64,000 bases of DNA from Progne subis subis (lineage: Eukaryota; Chordata; Aves; Passeriformes; Hirundinidae), in the NCBI GenBank assembly GCA_022316685.1, contig JAKJHU010000039.1, positions 5,804,532 to 5,868,531 of the forward strand. Direction: 5' to 3'. A model generated the notes under the pieces. It searched no databases. It saw only the letters and a list, made by a program, of their open reading frames with translations, and was not told where the DNA came from. Of this stretch, positions 1-9,000 are shown in pieces; positions within the stretch are counted from its first letter, which is position 1, and each line of letters begins with the position of its first letter. The translations under genes were made by a program, and so were the position numbers.

Positions 1-805
1 CCTGCCTAATACTCAGGGTTACTGACCCATGTGGGCCCCCTATGATGCCTAGGGCCAGGCTGCAGAGCAGCAGCATCTCCCTGGGGCAGGAAGTGGGCTG
101 GCCTCAGCATGACTTTCCATCCAGAAAACATTTTCCATCACCTTTCTGCCACCTACAACTGGCTGCAGTACTGCCAAGTTAAAACACACAAAATAAAAGC
201 ATCTTGTGCCCCTGAAAAGAGGCTGCTTGCAAATGCTTGCTAAAAATAGTCCTGTGATGGCCTGTAAGGGCAGCTGGAGGTTACTTATAGAAGGAGGCAA
301 ACAATTCCTTTTTCCTGAAGTCAGTTTACAGCCATCACAGCTACGACAGAAGTTTTCAAGTTAATGTCTCTGTGGTTCTAGCAAAATCCCAACTGCAAAG
401 AGCAAGGTCCTTGCTGGGCTCAATTCCCCTGCTAGTCAGAGCAGGAGCTTGCTTTTCAACTCCCATCTTCCTTTTTTGAAGAGATGCAGATACGGAGGAG
501 ATTCATTTGTTAATTAAATTTCCCCTGCCAATTTACATTAAAAGGGGGAACTGTTTCAAAAAACTCACGAAATTTTCATAACCTTTAACTTAAAAAAGAA
601 GGAGTTTTACGGCTTTTTTCTAAACCTGCTCAAAAGCACCACTGGATTGTCCCAGGCCAAGTGATGAACACTGAAAAGACGTCCAGGAATGGCACAGCCA
701 GACTGAAAATTAGAAACAACTGCTCACAGAAAGCCAGGCATTCTTCCTCTCCCCTGGCTCTTCCTTTAATCTTTGGATTTTCCCATAAGTTCTTGTTCAA
801 AGGGA
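1..805. other. Upstream flank, no gene recognised
   Basis: I see no coding region, RNA gene or recognisable element here. Open frames are short and have no family resemblance. The part from about 640 may belong to the same unknown repeat as the unit that follows it, because it runs into that unit without a visible boundary. Confidence 0.5.
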
Positions 806-893
806 TGCCATCCCATGGGAAAATTGCAAAAGGAAAAAAAAGCACAGACACTGTTACTCAGTGAGGCCAGCAATAGTTGCAAGAGAAGAAAAA
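806..893 (+). repeat. Short dispersed repeat, copy A (family unknown)
   Basis: This stretch shares about 80% of its bases, in the same orientation, with 1926-2011. Shared blocks include TGCCATCCCA, GGGAAAAT, AGCACAGACAC, CAGTGAGGCCAG and AGTTGCAAGA. The TG start and the A/G-rich body are compatible with part of an LTR, but I do not recognise the family. The second copy sits inside a CR1 element, so the unit has been mobile. Confidence 0.55.
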
Positions 894-1048
894 TTCTTCG
901 TGGGAATCCCCTACATCTGAGAAGCAGAAGCAAAAATTCACCAGGAAAAAATTCAGTGCTGTCAGCTCATCAGACAGACAATGCCTTTTATCCATGTGGG
1001 ATACTGCATTTATCCAGTTTTATTACCCACAGATGGCATGACAGCAGG

Positions 1049-1051
1049 AAA

Positions 1052-1093
<42 letters not shown>

Positions 1094-1096
1094 AAA
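1049..1096. repeat. A-run, (TA)n, A-run microsatellite
   Basis: Thirteen A bases are followed by about fourteen TA units and a further run of A. It is low-complexity sequence prone to length change and to misassembly. The weak 5' open frames ending in repeated Ile-Tyr come only from this tract. Confidence 0.9.
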
Positions 1097-1644
1097 GCAG
1101 AGAATGACTAGGAATGGCCAGAGAAAGTAAGAATAATAGCTGAAGATGTAATTTCTTCTTTAAAAGGTTTGTTCTGTTACAGAGTGAAACCTTACACAGC
1201 AGAGGTGCAAAATCCTCTAAATGCTGAGGCAACACCTGCACATTTGCAGGCATGGCAGTGTAACATCCATCGTGTGCAATACTACCTGAATCTCTCCAAG
1301 AAGTGGCACTCTGCCAAGCAGGGCAGATGCAGTGTTTGGCACAGCAGCAGCCTCAGCATCACTCCGGTGGTGTTTGATTCCCTGACATTTTAGCGTGACT
1401 TTGCTGCCCTGGGCTCACTAAAAAGCTTATTCCTAATCTTTAGATGAGTGCTGCTTAATAACTCCTAAGGTGGTCCCTCTCATCAGACTTCAAAATGATC
1501 CTCACAGGCCTCAGGGATCTGTTGTGCAGCTTGTGCAAGAACGCGGTGTCCTCCTCATGGGTGATGGAGGTTCTAAGAGTGTTGATGCTTACAGCCTGTC
1601 TTCTGGCCAGAGACTCCTGGGAGGACCACACTGCACCCTTGCAG

Positions 1645-2056
1645 TGCTCAAGGGCAGCCTATAAAAACAGATGGGGGCCTGTTGCCACAGGGCAAAGGGT
1701 AAGGGTTTGAAACAGAAGGAAGGTCAATTTAGATTAGATATAAGGGAGAAGATTTTTTACAATGAGGATGTTGAACTCTCTGGGCAAGCTCTTACTGTTA
1801 GAGGCTGCCCAGAAAGGTGGTGGATGCCTCATCCCTAGAAAAATTAAAGGTGAGGTTGGATTGGGGCCATATGCAGTGGAAGATGTCCCTGCTCTGGCAT
1901 GGGGGGGTTGGTCTAGACGGGCCTTTGCCATCCCACGGGAAAATAACAAAATGGGGGGAAAGCACAGACACCCAGTGAGGCCAGAAACAGTTGCAAGACG
2001 GGAAAAAAACCCTTATTTATAGAACCCTTCCAACCCAAATGATTCTGATTCTATGA
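1645..2056 (+). mobile_element. CR1 LINE 3' end (truncated)
   Basis: The sequence follows the 3' part of avian CR1 elements: a 'ttagattagatataaggga' style segment near 1730, 'ctgcccagaaaggtggtggatgcc' like sequence near 1805, and the tail 'cccttccaaccc' followed by an ATTCTATGA-type terminus at 2025-2056. Only the end of the element is present, as is usual for CR1 copies truncated at the 5' side. The left limit is approximate. The element is interrupted at about 1926-2022 by an unrelated unit. It lies a few dozen bases before the NFKBIA CpG island. Confidence 0.8.
1926..2022 (+). repeat. Short dispersed repeat, copy B, nested in CR1
   Basis: The CR1 3' end is continuous up to 'gggcctt' (about 1925) and resumes with 'cccttccaaccc' at about 2025. 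Between them lies a unit closely similar to 806-893. The nesting shows that this unit arrived after the CR1 copy, or that a rearrangement copied it in. The family is unknown. The target duplication is not clear. Confidence 0.55.
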
Positions 2057-2235
2057 TCCCGCAGCCCCTCTTAGGAAAGCAACGGCACGTCAGGGGGGAT
2101 GCAGGGTGCAGTCAGGGCCAGCAGTGCCCGGCACTGAGGCGCTCCTCGGCCTTCAAGGGGCCCCGCAGCGCGCAAGGACCCCGAGGTACGGGAGGAGGAG
2201 GCGCCGGGAGCCCCAGGATCGGGCAGGGCAGGGCA

Positions 2236-2245
2236 GGGAAATCCC
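2236..2245 (+). promoter_or_regulatory. Distal kappaB site, GGGAAATCCC
   Basis: The decamer fits GGGRNNYYCC exactly. It lies about 290 bases before the expected transcription start of NFKBIA, in the range where mammalian NFKBIA promoters have distal kappaB elements. Function is inferred from motif and position. Confidence 0.65.
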
Positions 2246-2447
2246 CCCGGGGCGCGGCAGGGAAGTACCGACGGGGACGCCGGAGAGGCGAGTACTTCCC
2301 CCCTGGAAAAACGCCAAGTTCTCTCTCGGCCCGGCCTCTCCCCTCCCCTCCGACGCCCCTTCTGGGCGGCCCGAGCCGCTCCGCCCTCCCTGCCAGCGCC
2401 GGCGGCGCCGAGCAGGATCGGACCCGTCGGTCGGGCTTTGACTGGCT

Positions 2448-2457
2448 GGAAATTCCC
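2448..2457 (+). promoter_or_regulatory. Proximal kappaB site, GGAAATTCCC
   Basis: The decamer is identical to the proximal kappaB element of the human NFKBIA promoter, which mediates NF-kappaB feedback induction. Its position, about 55 bases before the TATA-like box, also matches. The AGAAATCCCC element 24 bases further on keeps the mammalian order. Confidence 0.85.
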
Positions 2458-2480
2458 GTCCTCCGTGGCTCCTCCCCCGC

Positions 2481-2490
2481 AGAAATCCCC
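2481..2490 (+). promoter_or_regulatory. Conserved kappaB-like element AGAAATCCCC
   Basis: This element has one mismatch from a kappaB consensus. The same ten bases occur at the matching place in the human NFKBIA promoter, just after a C-rich Sp1-like stretch (here 2468-2480) and just before the TATA-like box. The match is from memory of the human promoter. Confidence 0.65.
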
Positions 2491-2500
2491 TGGCCGCGCC

Positions 2501-2508
2501 GTATATGC
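2501..2508 (+). promoter_or_regulatory. TATA-like box of NFKBIA
   Basis: GTATATGC lies where the mammalian gene has a TATA-type element. Transcription should start about 25-30 bases on, near 2530, leaving a 5' UTR of roughly 25 bases. The in-frame ATG at 2505 overlaps this element, so it lies upstream of the transcript and is not the start codon. Confidence 0.6.
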
Positions 2509-2555
2509 GAGGCGCCGCCGCCGCCGCTCACTGCAGTGCCCGCAGCTCCGCCGCC

Positions 2556-2779
2556 ATGATCGCCGCTCACCGCGCCGCCGAGCCGCCCGCTATGGATGGC
2601 TACGAGCACCCCAAGAAGGAGCGCCAGGGCGCCTTCCCGCTCGACGACCGCCACGACAGTGGCCTGGACTCCATGAAGGAGGAGGAGTACCGGCAGCTGG
2701 TGAAGGAGCTGGAGGACATACGGCTGCAGCCCCGCGAGCCGCCCTCCTGGGCACAGCAGCTGACGGAGGACGGGGACAC
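2556..2779 (+). CDS. NFKBIA: NFKBIA exon 1 coding part: signal-response domain
   Basis: It encodes residues 1-74 and two bases of codon 75. It contains the ubiquitin-acceptor lysines, the DSGLDS phosphodegron, Tyr45 (equivalent to human Tyr42) and the [10 protein letters not shown] export-like helix. The donor is AC|GTAAGT. Reading through the donor meets a stop at once, which helps fix the splice site. Confidence 0.95.
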
Positions 2780-5397
2780 GTAAGTGGAGGCCGAAGACGG
2801 GGCCGGGGTGGCTCGGACGCGGCGGGGAACTCGGCACGACCGGGCCGGGACAGGATGTGCTTGCCGGCGGGGAGGCGCCGGGCTGGGCCGCGCCGGGAGG
2901 AAAGGGAGGGGGTGCGGAAAGTCCCTGGAGCGGCGCCAGGGAGAGGCGGCTCCCGCGGGCGCGGAAAGCCCCGGCCGCGCCGAAAGCCCCGGCTTGCGAC
3001 ACCCGCGCGTGACCCGGCCCGGCGGGCGCGGGGCTGAGCCTGGCGTCGGGGGTTAACGCGTGTCGCTTAAGTACTCCTTTCTTCCCCCTGCAGTTTTCTC
3101 CATTTGGCCATTATTCACGAGGAAAAAGCCCTGAGCCTGGAGGTGATCCAGCAGGCGGCCGGTGACCGGGCTTTCCTGAACTTCCAGAACAACCTCAGCC
3201 AGGTACTTTCACCTCGATAACCCCAAATCCGGATCAGCTCTTGCCACGCCCACACATTCCCTCTGGGGAATTCCCCCAAAAAAGCCCCCCTTTTTTTTTT
3301 TCTTTGCTTTTTTTTAATTGATGGAATCAATGGAATCAAAGCCTACGTTCAGGAAAGTCCCCAGCTGGCTCCAGCCGGTGTTGGTACAATGCTTCCTCTC
3401 CCCCGAGAGAGTGGTGTTTAACGCCCACATTTTTCAAATATGATGCCATGGATTGCATCCCTCTTTATGGAGATGTTAATGATACCCTTCATACCAACTG
3501 ACTGTTGGTTTATCCAGAGAGCCCAAAGTTCATCGCTTCCAGATGAATGGGCAACTATACAACAACTTGGGAAGCGTAAAGAGCTGAGTTTATGGGGCGT
3601 GCTTTCATGCTTATATTTGTTGGCACAAATCACGAAGTGAACAAGAGGTGTGCTTGTCTAAGATATTGCTGCCAAGTTCGTGGTGTAACTTACAGTCCGC
3701 TTTTGCTCTTGTGCTTGCAGACTCCTCTTCACCTGGCAGCGATAACTGATCAGCCTGAAATTGCTGAGCATCTTCTGAAGGCCGGATGCGACCTGGAAAT
3801 CAGGGACTTCCGAGGAAACACCCCTTTGCACATTGCCTGCCAGCAGGGCTCCCTCAGGAGCGTCAGCGTGCTCACGCAGTACTGCCAGCCGCACCACCTC
3901 CTCGCTGTCCTGCAGGCAGCCAACTACAACGGTACGGGCACGCTCCTGAACAGTCCGTCTTCAGTACATCTCAGCCGCACTGAGGGTGTAGGGTCAGTCT
4001 CCCGTGGGTCTCAAAAGTTCTCTGGAGAAGTGGAGAAGGATTATTATGTCCCATTTGAGAGTTGAGGAGCCCAAAGCATACAGCAGTGTCTGACTTTTTG
4101 GAAATTCCACTGTCTTGTAGGCCTTCTCACAGTTGATTATAGTCTCTCGTGGCTTTGAACTTAGCATTTTTAGTGAGTGCCTTTGCCCTGCTCCTCCTTA
4201 TTTTGTTTATAATGAGTTGCACTCAAACACTGGAATAAATCCTCCAAGAAATCTTTTCAAAAAGATTAAGAAAGATTTTATTCATACTGGAAGCCTTTTC
4301 TGGAAAACATCCTTTTGCTGTGAATGAATTGCAAATTTAGATACCATCCTGGCCTGTCATCTTGACTTTTAAGTAATGATGAGGCACTGAGTTAGACTTA
4401 CTCAAGTTTTCCCTTTGTTTGTGTCTTTCAGGACATACGTGTCTTCATTTAGCATCTATTCAGGGATACCTGGCTATTGTCGAGTATCTGCTGTCCTTGG
4501 GAGCAGATGTAAACGCACAGGTATGTAACTGTGCACCGTGAATTTAACTGAGTGGGGCTCTGTAGTCTTTAAGAATCAACGGATCTGACAATGGCTCTGC
4601 CTCTCCTAACATGCCAAACCTTGCGCTGTTTTCACACAGGAGCCGTGCAATGGCAGAACAGCACTACATTTGGCAGTCGATCTGCAAAATTCAGACCTGG
4701 TGTCGCTTCTGGTGAAACATGGGGCAGACGTGAACAAAGTGACCTATCAGGGCTATTCTCCCTATCAACTCACCTGGGGAAGAGACAACTCAAGCATACA
4801 AGAACAGCTGAAGCAGCTGACCACAGCTGACCTGCAGATGCTGCCAGAAAGTGAGGATGAAGAGAGCAGTGAATCAGAGCCTGAGTTCACGGAGGATGAA
4901 GTAAGTTGCTGTTTGCATTTTTACAAGAGAAAGGGAAAATTCTCTCCCGTGCAGAGTATTTTTTGGTGTCATTCTGATAGCGTGCCCAAGTGACCTCTTG
5001 CTGTGTAACAGATACCAAAGATTATGCTATCAACAATCAGCAAAATGGCAGATGGGGCAAGCATGTAAACAGAGTAAGAATAAAATGTAAAAAATAACAT
5101 GAGGGAATGGCGTTTAATTGCATGTAGCACGGGGAGAAAATTCAAGTTAGTGGGTGGTTTTCTCCTCCTTAGGTTTTGTTTTTCTAACATTCTGAGTGCT
5201 GCATATGTAACCATTTTGGTGTAGAAATTTTATACACTGCTGAAGTCTGGGCATGTAGAACTTGGCTGTTATCCCAGAGTGGATATGATACTTTAAGTAA
5301 GATTTTTGCATTAACAGCATTTTGTTGTTTTTTTTTTTTTTTCTTGCAGCTTATATATGATGACTGCCTTATTGGAGGACGACAGCTGGCATTTTAA
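2556..5397 (+). CDS. NFKBIA: NF-kappaB inhibitor alpha (IkappaB-alpha), complete, six exons
   Basis: The spliced reading frame (2556-2779, 3094-3202, 3721-3931, 4432-4520, 4640-4900, 5350-5397) encodes 313 residues, against 317 in mammals. IkappaB-alpha holds NF-kappaB dimers in the cytoplasm by masking their nuclear localisation signal, is destroyed after IKK phosphorylation, and is resynthesised by NF-kappaB as negative feedback. Visible features are the phosphodegron DSGLDS with Ser35 and Ser39 (human Ser32/36), Lys20 and Lys21 as ubiquitin acceptors, a leucine-rich N-terminal export-like segment at about 48-57, six ankyrin repeats at about 75-275, and an acidic PEST segment at about 280-298. 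All five introns are GT-AG. The ATG at 2556 has a good context (ccgccATGa) and gives the conserved N-terminus. The N-terminus is the least conserved part compared with chicken. Nothing suggests a broken gene. Confidence 0.97.
3094..3202 (+). CDS. NFKBIA: NFKBIA exon 2: first ankyrin repeat
   Basis: It encodes residues 75-111, starting in phase 2 after a CTGCAG acceptor and ending with the complete codon of Gln111 before GTACTT. The FLHLAIIH motif opens ankyrin repeat 1. Intron 1 before it is 314 bases and G+C rich. Confidence 0.95.
3265..3276. promoter_or_regulatory. Perfect kappaB palindrome in NFKBIA intron 2
   Basis: GGGGAATTCCCC is a 12-base perfect palindrome containing the kappaB decamer GGGAATTCCC. 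It lies 63 bases after exon 2 and about 0.7 kb from the transcription start. The motif is a high-affinity type for NF-kappaB dimers in general; occupancy here is inference. Confidence 0.5.
3721..3931 (+). CDS. NFKBIA: NFKBIA exon 3: ankyrin repeats 2 and 3
   Basis: It encodes residues 112-181 and the first base of codon 182. Two ankyrin signatures, [11 protein letters not shown] and [11 protein letters not shown], are visible, and the longer linker of repeat 3 ([16 protein letters not shown]) is typical of IkappaB-alpha. The acceptor is TTGCAG and the donor G|GTACGG. Confidence 0.95.
4432..4520 (+). CDS. NFKBIA: NFKBIA exon 4: ankyrin repeat 4
   Basis: It completes codon 182 and encodes residues 183-211, with the signature [20 protein letters not shown]. 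The acceptor TTTCAG and donor CAG|GTATGT are canonical. At 89 bases it is too short to stand out as an open frame and is identified by its protein match. Confidence 0.95.
4640..4900 (+). CDS. NFKBIA: NFKBIA exon 5: ankyrin repeats 5-6 and PEST segment
   Basis: It encodes residues 212-298: repeat 5 ([19 protein letters not shown]), repeat 6 ([17 protein letters not shown]) and the acidic, serine-rich PEST segment with [14 protein letters not shown]. That segment carries constitutive CK2-type phosphorylation sites and controls basal turnover in the family. Donor GAA|GTAAGT. Confidence 0.95.
5350..5397 (+). CDS. NFKBIA: NFKBIA exon 6: C-terminal tail and stop
   Basis: The last exon encodes the fifteen residues 299-313 ([15 protein letters not shown]) and TAA at 5395-5397. 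The YDDC..GG pattern matches the IkappaB-alpha C-terminus. The acceptor follows a long T tract, TTTCTTGCAG. Confidence 0.92.
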   Translation, partial: LIYDDCLIGGRQLAF

Positions 5398-6075
5398 AGC
5401 CGTGAAAAGAGGTGACTGTACACATGTGTAGAAAAAGGACTGACTTTCTTCATCTAAAAAGAAAGTCACAATGTGGAGAGAAAAAAGAGGAGGGAAATAG
5501 TACACTGCCCAGCAAGGAGAAGAATCACATAATTGTAACAGGACAGTTCCAGGATCTCCCTTGTGTTTAAATACAGGAGTGGGATGTGTAACATCAGTAC
5601 AGATCTGTGATTATTCACACCACCTGAGAAAAAGCCACAGAGCTAATCTTCTCAGCCCTGCGAAGGTAACAGACTACGCATCTAACCTGCTCGTTACAGG
5701 GAGCTTTCTTGTGGCATCAAGTACTACAGGGAGCAAGTGTGGACTCATGCCAGCACCTCTTCTCAAGGGACTCTGTGTTCATTTGTGCTAGGCTGGTGGC
5801 AGTCCCTGTCCTTTCTGACTGACCTCAGCTGCTCTCAGTGGGGCGTCCCAGGTGGAGGAGTCAGACCAAGGGACTGATGGCCTCTTGACTCTTAGGCAAA
5901 AGTAGCAATAGTGTTAACTGTGGGCATTGGAAAAGTGTGTTTCACACTGTGTGTGTCATAATTGCTACACTTTCTAGCAACTGTATATTGTGTAAATACT
6001 GTACATTTTTTGTTTATAATTATTTTGGTACATGTCAGATATGTATTTATTAAAAAACCTTGGATTACCCTACGT
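5398..6075 (+). other. NFKBIA: NFKBIA 3' UTR
   Basis: This interval runs from the stop codon to just past a polyadenylation signal. It holds a Pumilio-type element TGTAAATA at 5991-5998 and one AU-rich pentamer ATTTA at 6045-6049 within TATTTATT. Both would favour a short-lived transcript, as expected for an inducible feedback gene. The A/T-rich 3' part from about 5925 resembles the conserved end of vertebrate NFKBIA transcripts. Confidence 0.8.
6049..6054 (+). terminator. NFKBIA: NFKBIA polyadenylation signal ATTAAA
   Basis: ATTAAA is the commonest variant signal. Cleavage is expected 10-25 bases on, near 6065-6078, ahead of a T/G-containing stretch. No AATAAA lies nearby in the 3' UTR. Confidence 0.75.
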
Positions 6076-9000
6076 AGTCTGTGAAACGGTTCATTGCCCA
6101 CCTCCCTGAGATCATGGGAATCTACCTGGTTTGCTTTTTAAGAAACACCTAGTAGCCTATTGGGGTCACATTCTCCAGGGTTTTAGGTTGTTCATCTCAG
6201 CAGTGTAAGACATCTAAGTAGCTTGCGGCTCTCACCCCTTCTGCTGCAGCTAATTTTGGAAGCAGATGTAGGTGTTGTTTCCTGCACCAGCTGCAACAGG
6301 CGGATCGTAGGGCTGGGATTCCCCCTCTCTTCCAGCCCAGGGTGCCCTCCCACTAGAGAGGGGGTTTTAGGCTGGTTTTGGCAGCACCCACCCACCTGCT
6401 GTCATGGCAGCTTTTGTTCCAGCTCAAATACTTTGCAACTTCTGCCAGGGGAGGCTGGGGGTTTGCAGCACAGCACTCTGTCTGTTCTCCTCTTGTTTAT
6501 CACCTGGCCCAGTTTCAGTTTGAACTCTGACCTCCTTGGAATTTCCGAAGGGGATTTCCATGGGAGGAGGGAATACATGCCGGGAAGATGTGCTGCTGCC
6601 TTGCATCCCTGAAATTCAGGTGGGGCACCCCCACATCCCCACTGCAGGAGTTACAGCTCTGCCTCAGTTATTCTTCAGGTTTCTCTCCAGCATTCAGGCA
6701 GACAGAATCACTTCACCCAAGTTGTGCTCCACCTCATTATATGCTGGCAGTGTGTCTCAATCTTGGACTACTTTCAGGGCCAGACTTTAGCCTGTTGTGT
6801 GTCCATGTAAAGGATGGGCTGTGTAAAAGGTGACCGTGCCCTGTTTGTGCCTTAACCCGTGGATGGAAACAGGGAGCAGTAAAGCTGCTGATGCAGGATA
6901 ATAGAGCTCTGCCAAGAGCTGGTATGGGGAATTCTGTGCTGCTGGCACCTGGCCCAGCTCAAGCTGTTGGAGAATGCTGTGGCCCCAGGTTGCACAGGGA
7001 CACCCATTCCTTTTTCTGTCCTGCTCTTCCCAAAGGGTTCCCAACACACAACCTGTTCTAAGGGAGGGTTGGCTGGTATGAAGAAGAACATCACAGCTGG
7101 CTGTGTGCTTCCTAATTTGCATGGGAGCCAAAGGCCACTGTGGAAAGGATTGTGTAAAATTGTCAATCTGAGTCATTTTTATTTCCCTCCACTCTCATTG
7201 CACGAGCATAACCCAGGTATATGCACAAACTTTCTGGCTACATCTGCATTGCAAACCTGCATTTTCCAGGTGTGGGGTGGGTAAGAATCTGCAAAAACTT
7301 TTTTCTTCTTTGGAACTCACTTTGCACTCTGATCAACCATTAACTCTGAGCTGGGAATAGTGACTGTGAGAGTTTGCACACTTGCTGATAGAGGCTTTTC
7401 ACCAGCAAAGAATCCCAAGCGATTCCACGGCTGGAAATAGAAATGGCAATGTTCCACTTGCTACATTTCAGTTTCCCCTTGCAAAACAGGGGTTGGAAAT
7501 GCTGTCAAGGCCCTGCAAGGCTCAAGCTATACCTATCAGTGGTCTAAAAGTCCTTGGTGCATAGCTGGACCAGGTATGCTGATATTTAAATAGATAACAT
7601 CTGAAGGCAAATACTTCTCATTTGAAGGCCAGAGGGATGGAGACAAGTGCAGTTATCAGTAGTACGAGGCTGGCCAAGTAGTTTCAGAAGCAGTGGTAAT
7701 GTTGCCCGTTGCAATATTCAGACAAAGAGTATCTAGAAAGGCACTGCTATAATCTTACAAGAATCCTGCAATGACTTATGAAATTAAGCAAATGTTTTAC
7801 TGTATGAGGAAGTTTTGCAGCTAAACAAATCATTGCTGAAATACCAAGTGCTGGTTTTGCTGTTTGCCTCCACCCTGTCATGCAAAAGGAACCATGTAAC
7901 ATATGCGGAGGAACCATGGGTAAAGCAAGTAGGACAGAGATTAACGTGTGAATGTGTTTGTTAACAAAATAGGTTGGGACATGTTATGTATTTGTGTACT
8001 GCTAATGCAGAATTACTCACTGGAGAGCTTTGCCTGTTCACTTGATGATACGGGAAGATTGTCCGCTGTAGGACACCCCCCTGGCACCCCAGTTTTGCAT
8101 ATGTGCCCTTTAACTGGTGCATGTCCACCCTGTCTCTGCCCTTTCCACACCTATGCCTTTAGAAGGATCTTCTAAGAGTGCTTTTGATGATGAGCTGCCT
8201 TCATGCAGTCTTCTTGGCTTTCTGACAGATGTGTGGCGTGGTCCTGTATGTAGGATATAAAGCAAGAACTCCGTATGCATTAATTCTTCATCTCCTTTTC
8301 CTTATTCAGACAGCACAGGTGCTATTTGCAGAGCACACTAGCTTGTTCTTGCTTCTACTGCCAACGCCTCCCCACAGTGGTCCAGGATTCAAAATTGTGT
8401 CCCAGCACCTTTTCCACATACCCTGTGTGGCTCTGCAAGCTTCAAGAGCATCCATGCTGCTGCAGATTGAGATCCTGTGGAGTTCAGATTTAGTTTCTTA
8501 ACTGGCCCTCTCTCCATTAGCTTCCTAATTTTCCTCAGCCCTTGCCATGCCTGTGTCCTCTGCTTTTATTGCCTTTGGCACTCATACCTGCCTCTGCCTG
8601 TTCTTTTTTCCCTTCCTCCCTTTCTGCATGCCCCCACCACCCCTTTCACCCGCAACACCAGCTCATTCACTCGTCATTACATTACACAGCATGAGCTTAC
8701 ATTTTTGTTTCCAGCCTTTCCCTTTCTGCCCATTCTTGTAAATCTCTTTGATAATACCACAGGGATATTCCCATACTTCCTTATATTCCACACAAAGGAC
8801 AAAACTCCTCATTTCCTCCCACACCCTCCTCTTCCTCCTTGCATTCCTGCTCACTGTAGGCCTTTCTCACCCAAACCACAACCAAGATGCCTCCTTCAGT
8901 GCCTTTCAGCTTTCTTAACATCAGCCCTGGTCTTCCTAAGAACCGTACAGTGGTGACAGATAAAATACAGACTGCCAGGGTGGAGATGTTGGACAGCAGA

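Larger units (their letters stand above)
2100..3056. other. CpG island over the NFKBIA promoter and exon 1
   Basis: This block is strongly G+C rich with many CG dinucleotides, in sharp contrast to the A/T-rich flanks. It covers the proximal promoter, exon 1 and most of intron 1 of NFKBIA. It is the usual form of a broadly active vertebrate promoter. Long open frames on both strands here result from the scarcity of T- and A-rich stop codons. Confidence 0.85.

Noticed and set aside
2505..2555. Upstream in-frame ATG extending NFKBIA by 17 residues
   Set aside because: The ATG overlaps the TATA-like box, so it is upstream of the transcript; the extension (Arg/Ala run) is not part of IkappaB-alpha, and 2556 has the better context and conserved N-terminus.
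2112..3002. 296-codon open frame on the minus strand across the NFKBIA promoter and exon 1
   Set aside because: It lies wholly in the CpG island, where stop codons are rare, and its Pro/Gly/Arg/Ala-rich protein has no family features. It is antisense to a well-supported exon.
8477..8956. 159-codon plus-strand open frame
   Set aside because: Pyrimidine-rich stretch giving a Phe/Leu/Pro/Ser-rich translation; composition explains the open frame.
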